Source: Lithodes maja (taxonomy: Eukaryota > Arthropoda > Malacostraca > Decapoda > Lithodidae). Taken from it: a stretch of DNA of 64,000 nt. The stretch is from positions 1 to 64,000 of the forward strand of contig JBAKBP010010432.1 in assembly GCA_037953745.1 (NCBI GenBank), written 5' to 3'. Under the pieces are notes generated by a model, which saw only the letters and a program-made list of their open reading frames with translations, was not told the origin of the DNA and made no database searches. The position numbers and the translations under genes were made by a program. Positions 11,938 to 22,925 of this stretch are shown here, in pieces (positions within the stretch are counted from its first letter, which is position 1; each line of letters starts with the position of its first letter).

Positions 11938-14086
11938 CTGAAAGTTGCCAAGGAACATCTTAAGGTAGCTCCGGGGAAAATGAAATTGCAGTATGATTCC
12001 AAAGCACAACCCAGGGAGTTTGCAGTGGGTGATGAAGTATTAGTGTTACTTCCTGTTCAAGGGCAACCTCTGGCTGCCAGGTTCAGTGGTCCGTAGTTAG
12101 CAAGAGAGTGGGGCCTCTTTACTATCTCATAAGTACCCCAGACAGACGTAAGACCCATCAGCTCTGCCATATTAACATGTTGAAGAGGTACTATCGTGCG
12201 GCGGGCACACAGGCTATGTCACCTAAAGGGGCTAGCCGAGAGAGTTGCCTGGGCACCGATCAGTCACCTGCTGGTGTTAACGGGGAGTTGTCTGAGGCAG
12301 TTTGTGCTACTGTATCCGCTCAGAACGGGTCAGTGGGGAAAGTTGAGTCAGATACGGTCAATTTCTTGCCTATGTTATTGACTGGAGAGTTGGAGTCGGA
12401 GGTGCAGGGTAAGCCCGGGCCTGGTGGATGGTGGTTGGATAACCCAGGTCCCGTGGCTAGCGGTTCATGCACTGTGGGAACGCCAGGCAAGGCTCCTGCA
12501 GTGCCTCTCAACCCCCCTCTGCACTCTCCCCAATTCTCTGGTCCCAGGGACCAGGATGCCGTGTCTCGTTGCCCTGTCCTGGTTGTAGAAGGCACGAAGG
12601 AGGAGCAGGTGGAGGAGAGGGAGCTTTTCCCAGGTGAGGCTGTGCCGGCTGGGACATGGGCCGAGAACGGGTACCTGGCCCTGCGGGAGAAATTGAGCCA
12701 TTTACCTCCGGAAAGGGTTGAGGAGATGTTTACTACCTTGTGGGCTTATCCACACGTGTTCGGGGATGCACCAGGTTTGACATCTTAGGCGGTGCATGAC
12801 ATCGATGTGGGGGAGAATAAGCCTATAAAATTACCACCTTATAGAGTTAATCCACAGAAGCAGCTCGCTCTTGACGCTGAGCTGAGGTATATGGTTGACA
12901 AGGTCCTCATCAAGAAATGCTGGAGTGAGTGGTCAAGCCCAGTAACTTTGCAGCCTAAGCCTGATGGTAAGATCCATTTCTGTGTGATTTTCGCAAAGTA
13001 AATTTACTCTCGAAGACAGATACCTACCCTTTACCGAGAGTTGATGACTCAGTAGACAAGATTGGGGCAGCCACGTTCATCACAAAAGTGGACTTAGTTA
13101 AAGGCTATTGGCAAGTCCCACTAACTGAACATGCCAAGAAAATCGCTAGTTTTGTGGTGGGTGGAGGAGTGTAGCAGTGCCAGGTAATGCCGTATGGCTT
13201 GAAGAATGCTCCCGCCACATTTCAGCGGTTAATGGACAGGGTTTTGCATGATGTCCCCAATTGTTTAGTCTACATAGATGATGTTGTTGTTTATGACACA
13301 AATTGGACCGACCATTTGGCCAATGTGGGTGAGCTTTTCCGGAAGTTGTCTGAGGCTGGTTTAGTGGTCAACCTGGCAAAGTGCGAGTTCGTGCAGGCTC
13401 GAGTGCAATATCTGGGTTATGTTGTTGGCCACGGCCAGGTCTGTCCCCCTCGGGCGAAGGTGGAGGCTATCCAGAGTTTCCGAGCACCTCATAATAAGAA
13501 AGCTGTGCAACGTTTCCTTGGCATGATAGGCTATTATCGCCGGTTCATCCAAGGATACTCCACCGTCCTTGCCCCATTGACAAATTTGCTACAAAAGAAC
13601 AAACCATTTAAATGGACAACAGAGTGTGAGCAGGCTTTCAAAGATGTCAAAAGCCTCCTCTGTTGCCATCCTATATTACGTGCCCCAGATTTCAACAGGC
13701 CTTTCATCTTGGCAGTAGACGCGAGCGATGTGGGTGCCGGCTCTGTGTTGATGCAAGAGTTCGGAGATGATGTTGAGCACCCCATTTCCTACTTTTCAAA
13801 AAAGTTTAACCGAGCACTAAAGAATTATTCTGTGATCGAAAGGGAGTTGCTAGCTATTATTTTGAGTTTACACCATTTTGCTGTTTATTTGCCACCCTAT
13901 GGGCCCGTGCTCAGAATCTACTCTGACCATCATCCTCTGCAGTTTCTTAATAGGCTCAAGGACAAAAACCAGAGACTTACTCGCTGGAGTTTGATGTTGC
14001 AAGAATATCATCTCGATGTTAGGCACATCCGTGGTGTTGATAATTTCCTGGCAGACCGTTTGTCCCGTGAGTCCTCTGAGGAATGA
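11938..14086 (+). pseudogene. Gmr1-like Ty3/Gypsy pol remnant (IN C-term, RT, RNase H)
   Basis: Part of a Gypsy polyprotein with stops and frameshifts. 11938-12105 encodes the end of integrase with the GPY/F module (FAVGDEVLVLLPVQGQPLA, then FSGP followed by a stop). 12108-12200 continues with the conserved CHINMLKRYY. Then come about 190 low-complexity linker residues and, from 12790, the start of reverse transcriptase (HDIDVGENKPIKLPPYRVNP). The first RT catalytic Asp is in FITKVDLVKGYW (about 13078-13113) and the YIDD box at about 13270. RNase H follows (DASDVGAGSV; YSDHHPLQFL) and ends with RLSRESSEE and a stop at 14086. Integrase therefore precedes RT, the order of Gmr1-like elements and not of ordinary Gypsy. 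The longest intact piece, 13187-14086, is 299 codons. The 5' half (gag, protease, integrase core) is missing. Confidence 0.85.
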
Positions 14087-15768
14087 TAGGAGAGCACGAG
14101 GCTATTTAGTTAGTAAGTCATATTTACTCATGTTAAAAAAATCTATAAAATGTAAAAATACAAAAGACTGTCAATGTACATATTTTGCAGTTGTAAAGTA
14201 ATGATGAAAGTTTTGTTTCAAAGCTTCAAAAACTCCCCCCCCCCCCGTGTGAGGGTGTCACAATGACTAGGGTCTTTTAGGAGTAGCTAGACGGTAGTGG
14301 CGCCTAGCTGTTTTTAGATGCAGCTGTGCCAAGTCTATTTGAAAGACCTGGTATTGTGAGTTTCACTCCGATACCCTTCCAATTACACATGACTAGTTTT
14401 GCCGTGCCTCTAAGCATTTTTGTCTCAATAAACATTTGTGTAGAATAGCCGATAGAGTGTTATCAGTTTCGTCTAACCAGTTGTTAGTTCAGCGGCAATG
14501 TGTAGTTTGCTAGCTAGTGTGGCTGGCGAGGGAGGTGTTGAAAGATTGTTGCTCTTGCCTCGCGGGAGGTAAGGTTGCTAAGCAACATGAGTTTAAGTAA
14601 TTATTTGATGATTGCAAGTTCAGTTGTGTTACAATATATAGATATACTTTATTTTATCTGCCACACTGTTTTAGTTAAGTTGTTAACACAGGAATACTTT
14701 AGTATAAGTTATTCTTGTGAAGTGTCTTTTCTTATCATATCGTGTGGTGAGATATTGCAACTTCTTCGTTTGAGGCTGGCCTCCGCGGTGCTCTGCAATA
14801 TCCGGTCCCCTCACTCTCTGCTCAGCGGTCAGACTAGATGGGTGTTATTTTTTCTCTCTTGTGACCCATCAGTCGGCCCCCTTTTGTTTGTCCTTGCGTG
14901 CATAATAGTAACGTAACGTAATTAACAGAGAATCCTAGACATTCATTTCTTCTTTTAACTATCCTTTTCCTCTGATCAGCATTTTATTATCTTTCCCTTT
15001 GTTTTATATATTCAGTACCTCCGGTGGCTACGTCGGAATCCGTGATAGGGGAGAGCTGGGAGGCTTGTCGGGGTCCTTAATACTAAGCACCGTTAATCCC
15101 ATACAGTCCACACACACACACATCCATAATCCCTACATAATTTTCCCGTGTTTGGTGCTTAGGACCCGATAGCAACCTTGATGGTTCTGCCCCCGCAATT
15201 GTGTGTTCCCTATCTCGGGTTTCGAACTGAGGCAACGGAGTGTTTAATATTAATTAGGAATCCAGCTTCAGTCTGGACCCCCATAGTTAAGTGAGTGTGG
15301 GAGGTGGACTCTAAGAGTTCATTGTTTCGGGCGGAAACTCACTGGGGGACCCAGGTTGAAGCAGGATATATTGGTGTGATATTAGAGGGGGTCAGGGCAA
15401 CTTGTTAACACTAATATCACCCCGAGGTTAGTAGTCATATTAGGACACTGCCTTGTATTGTTAGACCATTATTATATGTATAAAATATTATGTGCAACTC
15501 TCTTGGGTTGAGAGTGGATTACTGGTGGCTGGTTTGCGCACGGTTTAGTATTGTCGAGGGTGCGCATAGCCTGTTTTGCTCGAAGTACATCTGCACTTTT
15601 TACTTTTCTTTCTTTGATGTCTGCTGGTAGCCTATGTATTTAACGGTTTTGATTATCCAACCCAGCAATGCTAATCCCGGTGTTGGTTTAGAGTTCTTGT
15701 AGCTAGTAAGTTACATGATTATTTCTGTTCTACATATTATTCAGAATAGGAGCAGGGCAGTGTGCACC
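14087..15768 (+). other. Probable 3' UTR and LTR region of the Gmr1-like element
   Basis: After the RNase H stop come a C-run (about 14234-14246) and then TGTGAGGGTGTCACAATG at 14248, which resembles the TGTGACGC start of the LTRs of the element at 40761-53351. A CTCAATAAA polyadenylation-type signal is near 14427-14438. The other LTR boundary was not found. TTTGGTGCTTAGGACCC near 15152 could be a primer-binding site but is unproven. No coding region is convincing. Confidence 0.35.
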
Positions 15769-16255
15769 TTAACCCTCCGGCCCCGGCTATATATTATATA
15801 TATATTCCTCGAAATCCGGGTGTTTTGGCCGAAAAACGTCTAGGCTAGGCTACCGTATATTCGTTAATCAGACTGCTTCCCGCATTCCCGCGCATCCCCA
15901 AGCGTAGCTGTGTTATTTACCTGTAAAATGGCCTTAAGTAGAGCTCTCTAAGTCAACTGGGTGAGCTGTGATGATGATTTCATTGGAGATAACTTTATGG
16001 CCAAACCAGCCACTTTACACCACTTTTCGATACTGAACAACAACATACAGGCACACACGAACAAGCGACGCTCTCCTTCTTGTGGCCGGAGATGCGGAGC
16101 GTCGGTCCAGCCGGCTGTTGTTTACATGCGTCGGACCGACGCCTCGCACACGAAGCTCACAGGCTTTCAAGCAATGGTACAATGTAGTACCACCCGGGTT
16201 CCTGGGGCCAAAAAAAAATGGTACACGTGTGTACCAACCGGGTTTGAAGGGTTAA
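15769..16255 (-). mobile_element. piggyBac-type MITE, 487 bp
   Basis: TTAA at 15769-15772 and 16252-16255. The left end is TTAACCCTCCGGCCCCGGC. The right end, read inward, is TTAACCCTTCAAACCCGG followed by a GTACACACGTGTACC palindrome. These match the right and left ends of the autonomous piggyBac (42429-46820). The same MITE family, in the opposite orientation, hosts the LTR element at 40293-53386. Both copies contain a short shared frame starting MSCDDDFIGDNFMAKP, probably only because the copies are similar. Confidence 0.85.
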
Positions 16256-16489
16256 GCCCTGAGAAGAGCCTGGAAGCGTTTATAGTGCTCTTACCTGTTG
16301 TGTCGTGGTGTTGCTTGGTAAAGAGACAAGGTGCATTTGGTTTAGTAATTATTTTTGTATACCGTCTCTAAGCTTACTTAACCTTTTCTTATTTATAATA
16401 AGGGTTAATCCTACTTGAAGAATGTACTTCAATTTCCTACATCAGTCGTAGGATCCATATTCCAGGATTTTGTTTTTTGTTTTTATAAA
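16256..16489. other. Unassigned spacer
   Basis: No feature recognised. It may be LTR or flanking sequence continuing from before the MITE. Confidence 0.4.
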
Positions 16490-17880
16490 ATTAGTTTAAC
16501 CAGACCACTGAGTTCCACAAAAGAACTCTCATAGGGGTGGCCCGAAGGATTAGATCAAGATGGACAACTAATCAAGTCAAGATAGATAAGGAAGAGCAGG
16601 AGGTGAACAAATCTAGGAAGGCGAAGTCACGCAGACATTTCTCGGCATTTCATCAGTTCAGCCGGACCACATGAGCTCCACAACAGAGCTCTTATAGGGC
16701 AGGGCCGAAGGATGAGGCAAGAATTGCTACACTGCAACACCAACCAAGAAGTGATCAAGGGCGAAGAATGAAAGATCAGGACTAAGGTAGAAAAAAATCA
16801 CAGAGAGATGCAAAAAATGCATTACCAAAGGAAATCAAGTCAGTTCGGCCACATTAGCAACCAAAGAGACAAATCAGGTCAGGAGTCTACTACCTAGCCA
16901 GGCCAGGGAGACAGGATATATAGGCTGCCCGAGGACAACCGAATGGGACAGAATAAGAATAGAAGGGGAAAAAACATAGAAAGAGGAATACAAAACTACT
17001 CAAAATTAGTCAAGCTGATGACGAAAGCTCGAGGAAAGAGGAAGGGAAATAACCCCAACCCTCCCCCTTCAAGCCCCAGTCACCGGCTCCAAAGCCCCCC
17101 CAACCGCGCCAAGGAGAGTAGTACCAGGGGGTCATATTCCAGGATACCATACAGGGATTTTTACAAGTACCCACTTCACTCACGTCCATGAAGCCAGTGA
17201 AATCTGTGACAGTCACTCCACAGCTTCTTCCAGCACCCATTCATGGCCTTTTCAGTGACCTCTTTCCAGAACTCGTCGATGTTGTCGATGGCCTTCTTTA
17301 TGTTATAATTTTTCCAGAACTCTTTGATGGTGGTTTTGTCGACGATCCACCCTCACCTCGAAACATTCGCAACCCCATTAATTCAACCCTACCTGCTCAA
17401 CAATCCCCATACCTTCCTAAATATACCGCCTATAGTGCCGGCACCAACCAAGAACAACAAATACCCCCTCAGCCCTCAGTTCTCAATAATATCCACCAAG
17501 AGGGAGAGGCACCACCACACGTGGACACAGCCGCTGCATTAACCAACCTAATTAACCCTTCTAATCCCAGTTTCCCTTGCAACTAGTCCAAAACCCTAAC
17601 CTCAGCACCTGCAGAAATAGTGGGTAAAGCGAATGAAATAGTGCAACCCCCTGTAATAAATCAGGTAAACCTACTAGACGAACCACCAACCAGAGTTGTG
17701 CCCTTCATGCCCGGAGATGCCCTCACCAAGACATCCGTGTCAGAAGAGACACAACCTCAGCTAGACCAACCATTGTCAAGCATTCAGCCTGCTGGCTTAA
17801 AACCAATTTTTGATTCTTACACAAACAGTCCTAAGGTTGTAAAGGACAAAACTAAGTCTAAGGTGGGAAAGGCTTGTCGA

Positions 17881-18108
17881 AGTACCAACTGGGGATTAGG
17901 GCATGTAACCTATAATGCTTGCTGCCGTAACCTTAACTCAGTGCAACCCCGCGTAACCTATAATGTTTGCTGGGGTAGCAAGGGACTCGACTTAGACTCA
18001 GGAACCAACTGGAGATTAGGGCACGTAACCTATAACGTTTGCTGCCATAACCTTAACCCAGTGCAACCCCGCGTAACCTATAATGCTTGCCGGGGAAGCG
18101 CGGTGAAT
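17881..18108 (+). repeat. 120-bp tandem repeat, two copies
   Basis: ACCAACTGG starts at 17884 and 18004. Each copy has two internal half-repeats around GTAACCTATAA. Confidence 0.85.
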
Positions 18109-18474
18109 GAGTCTGGCTCAGTAACATCTGGTGTTGTTGGCGAGACTGTTGCCCTTGTCTGGCACGGAGACCCCTGGGAACATCCCATCTGTAGTGAAGA
18201 CCACCCCCGACTCCCTGAGCAGTCACTCTCCTGCCCCTCTCTTGTCTGTCCCTGACGAGAAGTGGCTAGAGCGTGTCGGCTTACCAGTCACACCCCAGGT
18301 GAGCTTACCTTCAACCCCTGGAAAGACATTGATCAATCCAGTGGTTGTGGATAAGCTGCCTCCTTTCCCCAGAGACTGTGTGAGAGAGGACCAGGAGCGA
18401 AGCCGAGGACCCCGGAGGAAGCGCCCCATCGCTGAATGCCTGCTGCAACTCTTTGGCCCGGATCCAAGCTCGTG

Positions 18475-18650
18475 AAGAAGCCGGGACTGTGTGTGAATCA
18501 GTCCGGAAGTTAGACGAGTTCTTTGGATCCTCAAGAAGGCCTTGCAGTGTCGGCTGGGACTCTTCGGCTTTTACCCAAACTTATAAAGAAGCCGGGACTG
18601 TGTGTGAATCAGTCCGGAAGTTAGAAGAGTTCTTTGGGTCGGTTAAGGAC
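18475..18650 (+). repeat. 111-bp tandem repeat
   Basis: AAGAAGCCGGGACTGTGTG at 18475 and again at 18586. Both are followed by nearly identical sequence encoding ESVRKL(D/E)EFFG. Confidence 0.85.
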
Positions 18651-18754
18651 TTGTACCTAGCCGGCTCGCGGTTGGGCAGCCGGGACCTCGGCTCCTCGTC
18701 AACCTCCAGTGCCAGTGCTTCTCTCTCCCCCAATATAAGTGCTTTATGTGTTTC

Positions 18755-18886
18755 TGGGTGGATGGGACTCGTTAGCCTTGGTCGGCAACCCATCTAGGGG
18801 AGACAACCTTATAAAAATCCGGGTGGATGGGACTCGTCAGCCTTGGTCGGCAACCTTTCTAGGGGAGTAAACCTGATACAAATCCG
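18755..18886 (+). repeat. 66-bp tandem repeat in 3' UTR-like region
   Basis: GGGTGGATGGGACTCGT at 18755 and 18821, each followed by AGCCTTGGTCGGCAACC and a CTAGGGGAG motif. Confidence 0.85.
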
Positions 18887-19145
18887 TACTACTTACCTAA
18901 TGGCAAGACAGGTTAGTGGATGAACTAGCCGAACACCACTGTAGAAAAATAGTGCTAAAAAGATACACAGAGTGCCTCGGAGTCGGACGGATCCTAAATT
19001 GAATGGTCAATCCTGTAAGTCCTTCAGTAAACTGGTTTGGGTTGTCCCTCTTACAGGGAATAGGTCCGCTTGGGGGTATTCTGTGTATGGCCACCCTCAT
19101 TTAGGGGAGTAAGGCGTCCGGCAATAGATAGATATAGATAGATGT

Positions 19146-19620
19146 GGTTCTATCGTGGTGACAGTTTTTATAGTGAGGCTTAGACTTAGATGTGCCAGGA
19201 CTCTTTACCAGTGTTAACGTAAGAGACTCAAAGTCGTGCTTTACGTCTTCCCTTGTACTGTACTTGCTTCACGTTATCCCGGCTGTTAGGGAACAAAACA
19301 CACCTGTCCTACACCGACTGTGTATAGATACTTCCTCGGGCCCGGGCACCGTGACCCCCTGAAGAGGAAATATAGATATAACATTACCACTCTATTTATT
19401 ACACACACTCTACAGTCTACACGTCACCCGAGAGTTCCTGCCGCATATCTGAATTTATGCACTTCTGTCACTTAGGTTTAGGTATAATAGCGTATTTTTT
19501 CTCAGAGTTAATCTTTGCAATTCAAGCTTTACAGTCTACTTCGTGCAGACTCTTTGTTGTCTCAGACTTGATCTTTGCAGTTCATGCTTTTAGAGTCTAG
19601 CCCATTTTAGACTCTTTGTA
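19146..19620 (+). other. Unknown repeat, left half (target of Tigger insertion)
   Basis: No ORF. A direct repeat of about 60 bp (CTCAGAGTTAATCTTTGCA near 19500; CTCAGACTTGATCTTTGCA near 19560, each followed by an AGACTCTTTG motif) ends at the Tigger. The style continues after the Tigger at 25088-25320 (CTCTTTGTCTTTAATC, later GGTATAAATAAAACC), so the two parts may be one LTR-like sequence split by the transposon. Confidence 0.4.
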
Positions 19621-20811
19621 CAGTTGGTCCTCCGGTAACGCGTGTTTTGGAGGCATGCGGTACACCCCAAATATCAAAAATTTTGCTAGCACGGTCAATA
19701 CTGTACTTACACTGGCGCGGGGTCCAGCTGGGCAGTTTTCTCTCTCCTGGGCCAGGCGAGGCTGTTCCGTCTCCCTCCCTGGTCCAGTGACGTCACTTGC
19801 GGCTCGTCCGGGTATGTCATTCCCTCCCGAGCGTCTTCTCCAGTTCCACCATTGTTCGCCTTAGGTACCGACCCCCCACACCGCGTGTGTTTTAACACAG
19901 ACCGTGGTTCTCAAAGTGCCTTTTTTTCTGTGACTTAACCTCGCCGCCATGCCGCCCAAGAAGCGCCGTATCTTTACGTACGCACAGAAATATGACATCG
20001 TGAAGGAGTTAGAGAAGGGAAAGAGACAAGCTGAGTTGGCAAGACAACACGATGTTAACGAGAGTACAATTCTCACCATTTGGAAAGATAGGGAGAAGAT
20101 TGCTAACAATATGAAGGGAAACCCCGCAGAGGGTACTCAGGCGTCGGTTAAAGTGAGAAATGTCATCCTAAAGAAGACAGAAGCTACTGGTGCGTTATTT
20201 GGGGAGGCAACAGAAGAATCATGTGCCGACAGACGGACGGATGATCAGAGAAAAGGCAAAGAAATATTATGCAGCAGTGGCTCGAATGAACAATATACAG
20301 AACCCCAAACCCTTTAAGGCATCTGCTGGGTGGTTGGTGTCCTTCAATAAACGAAACAAAATTAAAAGTGTTCGTATAACAGGAGAGACAGCAAGCGCCG
20401 ACCATGCTGCAGCCAATGAATTCCCTGCTTTCTTATGTGAGGTTATTGTGGCCGATGGTTACAAATTGGATCAAATTTTCAACTGCGATGAGTCTGGAGT
20501 CAACTGGAAGAAAATGCCTAAAAGGTCTTACATTTCTCGCAAGGAGAAGGCAGCAAGGGGCTACAAAATGGCCAAAGAATGTGTAACCATCTTGTTGACC
20601 TGCAATGCTTCCGGCACCTGCAAGATGAAGCCTTTAATCATCCATAAGGCAAAGTGCCCAAGGCCTTATTGCAATATGGACATGGCCAAGTTGAATGTTC
20701 ATTGGATGAGCAACAAGAAGGCCTGGATGTCGTCAGCGCTGAGCCTCGAATGGTTCGATAATTATTTTGTGAAGGACTTAGAAACATTTTGTACCCGCCA
20801 AAACATTGCTT

Positions 20812-22240
20812 TTAACACCTAACGAGCGGCCTAGGCGGAAATTTATATGTACCGCCCAGCGGGGTGTTTTTACCCTAAATAGGGTTGTTTACGTGATCAT
20901 TTTCATGCCTAAATAAGACCCAGAGCGTAAAACAAGTATCTATCCCTGAAAGGGCATAAACAGAGCTTTCCAATGACACCCCAACCATCCTTGTACGACC
21001 GCTAGTTTTCTTGCAACGATCGCGCAACACGAGTGCAAAAACCATGTAATTAGGTACAGTGGGCCCCACAAGGGTGCGGTTACCTAAGTCCGAGACATGC
21101 GCGCACCCTTGTAAAACGCACCCTTGGAGCTTAAGAACCTATGGGAAATTCACTATGTAGTCCGGGGACTCTTCAAACTTACCCTTTTTTCGCCCAATAA
21201 CCCCTGAAAAACATGAACTAAGGAAAGAATACCTGCACAGCATAGAAATGTGATTAGATATTAGATAGAATAGCTTTATCATAGACGGATTCGACTATCG
21301 ACTGACTTTAGACTGATTCGAGTATCGACTGATATATCGACGGATTAATTGTTTATTTATATTACTCTAATATACCAACCAAAAGTGGATTAAATGATGA
21401 ACAATAAGACATACAATAATAAGAAAATACACCGAAAACGAGAGCAAAAATAATTAGCCTAAAGACTTTAGGTTTTGAGTGAATCCGGATTCACCGACGA
21501 TCGGAGCGTCACTTTCGACCTCCATTTTTAATGTTGTCAAAACAAGGCAGAAGCTCTAAGTCCACCCGCTTTTTACTTGCTTATTTGTGCCTGAACCTTG
21601 TATCTCTTGCGTTTATTATGGCCTCTAATGTATTCAGTGATAGATATTTGCAATACTGTATACTCTAATATGTAAGGTTATGTGTAAAGGAAACACTTAA
21701 AAGTACATAGGATAGAGACCACGGATACTGTACGTGTATGTACGGTACCGTAATGTACGGTAATGCGGTATCTACGGTTTTTGCTATCGACGGCAGTCTT
21801 AAGAACGTAACCCCCGTTGATAACGAGGGACTACTTACAGGTATTCTTTCCTTAGTTCATGTTTTTCAGGGGTTATTGGGCGAAAAAAACGCACGCTTTG
21901 CTTTTTTCGCACCCTTGGATTATACGCACCACACGGACATCTGCCGCACGGTTGAAGAATCGCACCCTTTTAGTGCGCACCCTTGCGGGGCCGACTGTAC
22001 TTTCCCTACATAATTCCCTGTGTAGCGAGTGTGAGGGGGGAAGGAAGGGTGGTTTCACTTCAGTTGGCCCACCGCGGTGGTGTGCGACGGTCATAGCCTT
22101 ACTACGCTCCTCACACCGCTCAGCTCTCTCTCTCTGCAACATTACGTGCTGAAAATGGCACACGACATAAGTTGTGAACCGCCACTTAGTCCAAATTTCT
22201 TTCACACGACATAAGTTGCGCGCCGCCAATAAAGGGTTAA
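20812..22240. mobile_element. TTAA-flanked MITE inside the Tigger ORF
   Basis: TTAA at 20812-20815 and 22237-22240. Ends read inward TTAACACCTAACGAGCGGC and TTAACCCTTTATTGGCGGC. Taking out one TTAA plus the insert rejoins the Tigger codons in phase (AF then KALLLLDN), which defines the element exactly. Near the right end CACACGACATAAGTTG is directly repeated (about 22159 and 22205). No transposase. The TTAA preference points to piggyBac-type mobilisation. Confidence 0.85.
21057..21997. mobile_element. Tigger-like MITE with long internal inverted repeats
   Basis: TA-flanked (21055-21056; 21998-21999). Ends: CAGTGGGCCCCACAAGGGTG and the reverse complement CAGTCGGCCCCGCAAGGGTG. A second pair of arms, 21189-21235 and 21838-21884, is a perfect 47-bp inverted repeat. 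No transposase. It lies inside the TTAA element. Confidence 0.88.
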
Positions 22241-22925
22241 AGCACTGTTATTGCTTGACAACGCACCAGGATATTCCAGATTGTTGGTTGATCGGCACTC
22301 AAACGTAAAAGTGATGTTCATGCCCCCCAACACTACGTCCCTGCTACATCCCCTTGACCAGGAGGTGATAGCGTGCTTTAAGGGTGCGTACGCCACTAAA
22401 ACTTTCTGATGCTCGACACTGCCACTGACACCCAAGAAGAACTGCTACAGATATCGGACGATGAATCAGTCCCTGACTCTCTCCCACCACTCGAAGAACT
22501 GTCTGCCCCTGACTCAACCCCCACCACTCAATGAGCCTGCACCAAACTCGCCTCCACAACAACGACAACAACAGCAACAGGAACCCGCCGACGGAGCAGC
22601 TATGACAGTTCATGCCTTTTGGAAAAGGTTTCATATTAAGAACGCAGTGGATACGATGGTGGAAGCGTGGGCTGATGTCACAAGAGCTACAATCCACCAT
22701 GCCTGGAGGAATGTTCTAGAGGGGTTACCTGGGCACAAGCTGGATTTACCTGATGAGCCAGTCAGGCTTGAAGCAGTGGTGGAGAGAGCAGTCGAGGTTG
22801 CCAGACGTGTGCCCGGGATGGATGAAGTGGGGCCAGAAGATATTCAAGGTTTGATTCAGCCAACACAGGAGCTTGATGCCGAGGACCTACTGCAGGATTT
22901 GGAAGAGGATGAGCAGGCAGAGGAA

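Larger units (their letters stand above)
17188..18797 (+). pseudogene. Repeat-containing ORFs of unknown function
   Basis: Four overlapping or adjacent frames: 17188-17586 (132 codons), 17620-18255 (211), 18131-18475 (114) and 18453-18797 (114). They may be one frame broken by shifts. The first two are rich in Pro, Asn and Gln. The second contains a 40-residue tandem repeat with the core GHVTYNxCCxNLN. The last contains a 37-residue repeat (AGTVCESVRKLEEFFGS). The repeats keep codon phase (periods of 120 and 111 bp), which hints at past coding selection. No known domain was recognised and no transmembrane segment or signal peptide is evident. It lies inside the RTE-tailed unit and may be its ORF1-like product. 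Confidence 0.35.
16490..19145 (+). mobile_element. Uncharacterised retroposon with RTE-type 3' end
   Basis: The 3' end (about 19085-19145: TGGCCACCCTC...GGCAATAGATAGATATAGATAG) resembles the 3' end of the RTE at 27330-29961 (TGGCCACCCCTTCGGGGATC...GGCAATAGATAGATAG). The 5' part has a direct duplication of about 50 bp, spaced about 160 bp (16499 and 16659, both ending in GGCCCGAAGGAT or GGGCCGAAGGAT), a pattern seen in RTE-type 5' UTRs. Between them lie proline-rich frames and three blocks of tandem repeats, with no RT or endonuclease. It may be a non-autonomous passenger or an RTE variant whose ORF2 was replaced. The left boundary is approximate. Confidence 0.5.

Noticed and set aside
15961..16371. 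A 136-codon gene starting MSCDDDF, also present at 40330-40599
   Set aside because: Both copies lie inside the same MITE family, the reading frames diverge toward the ends, and there is no coding signature.
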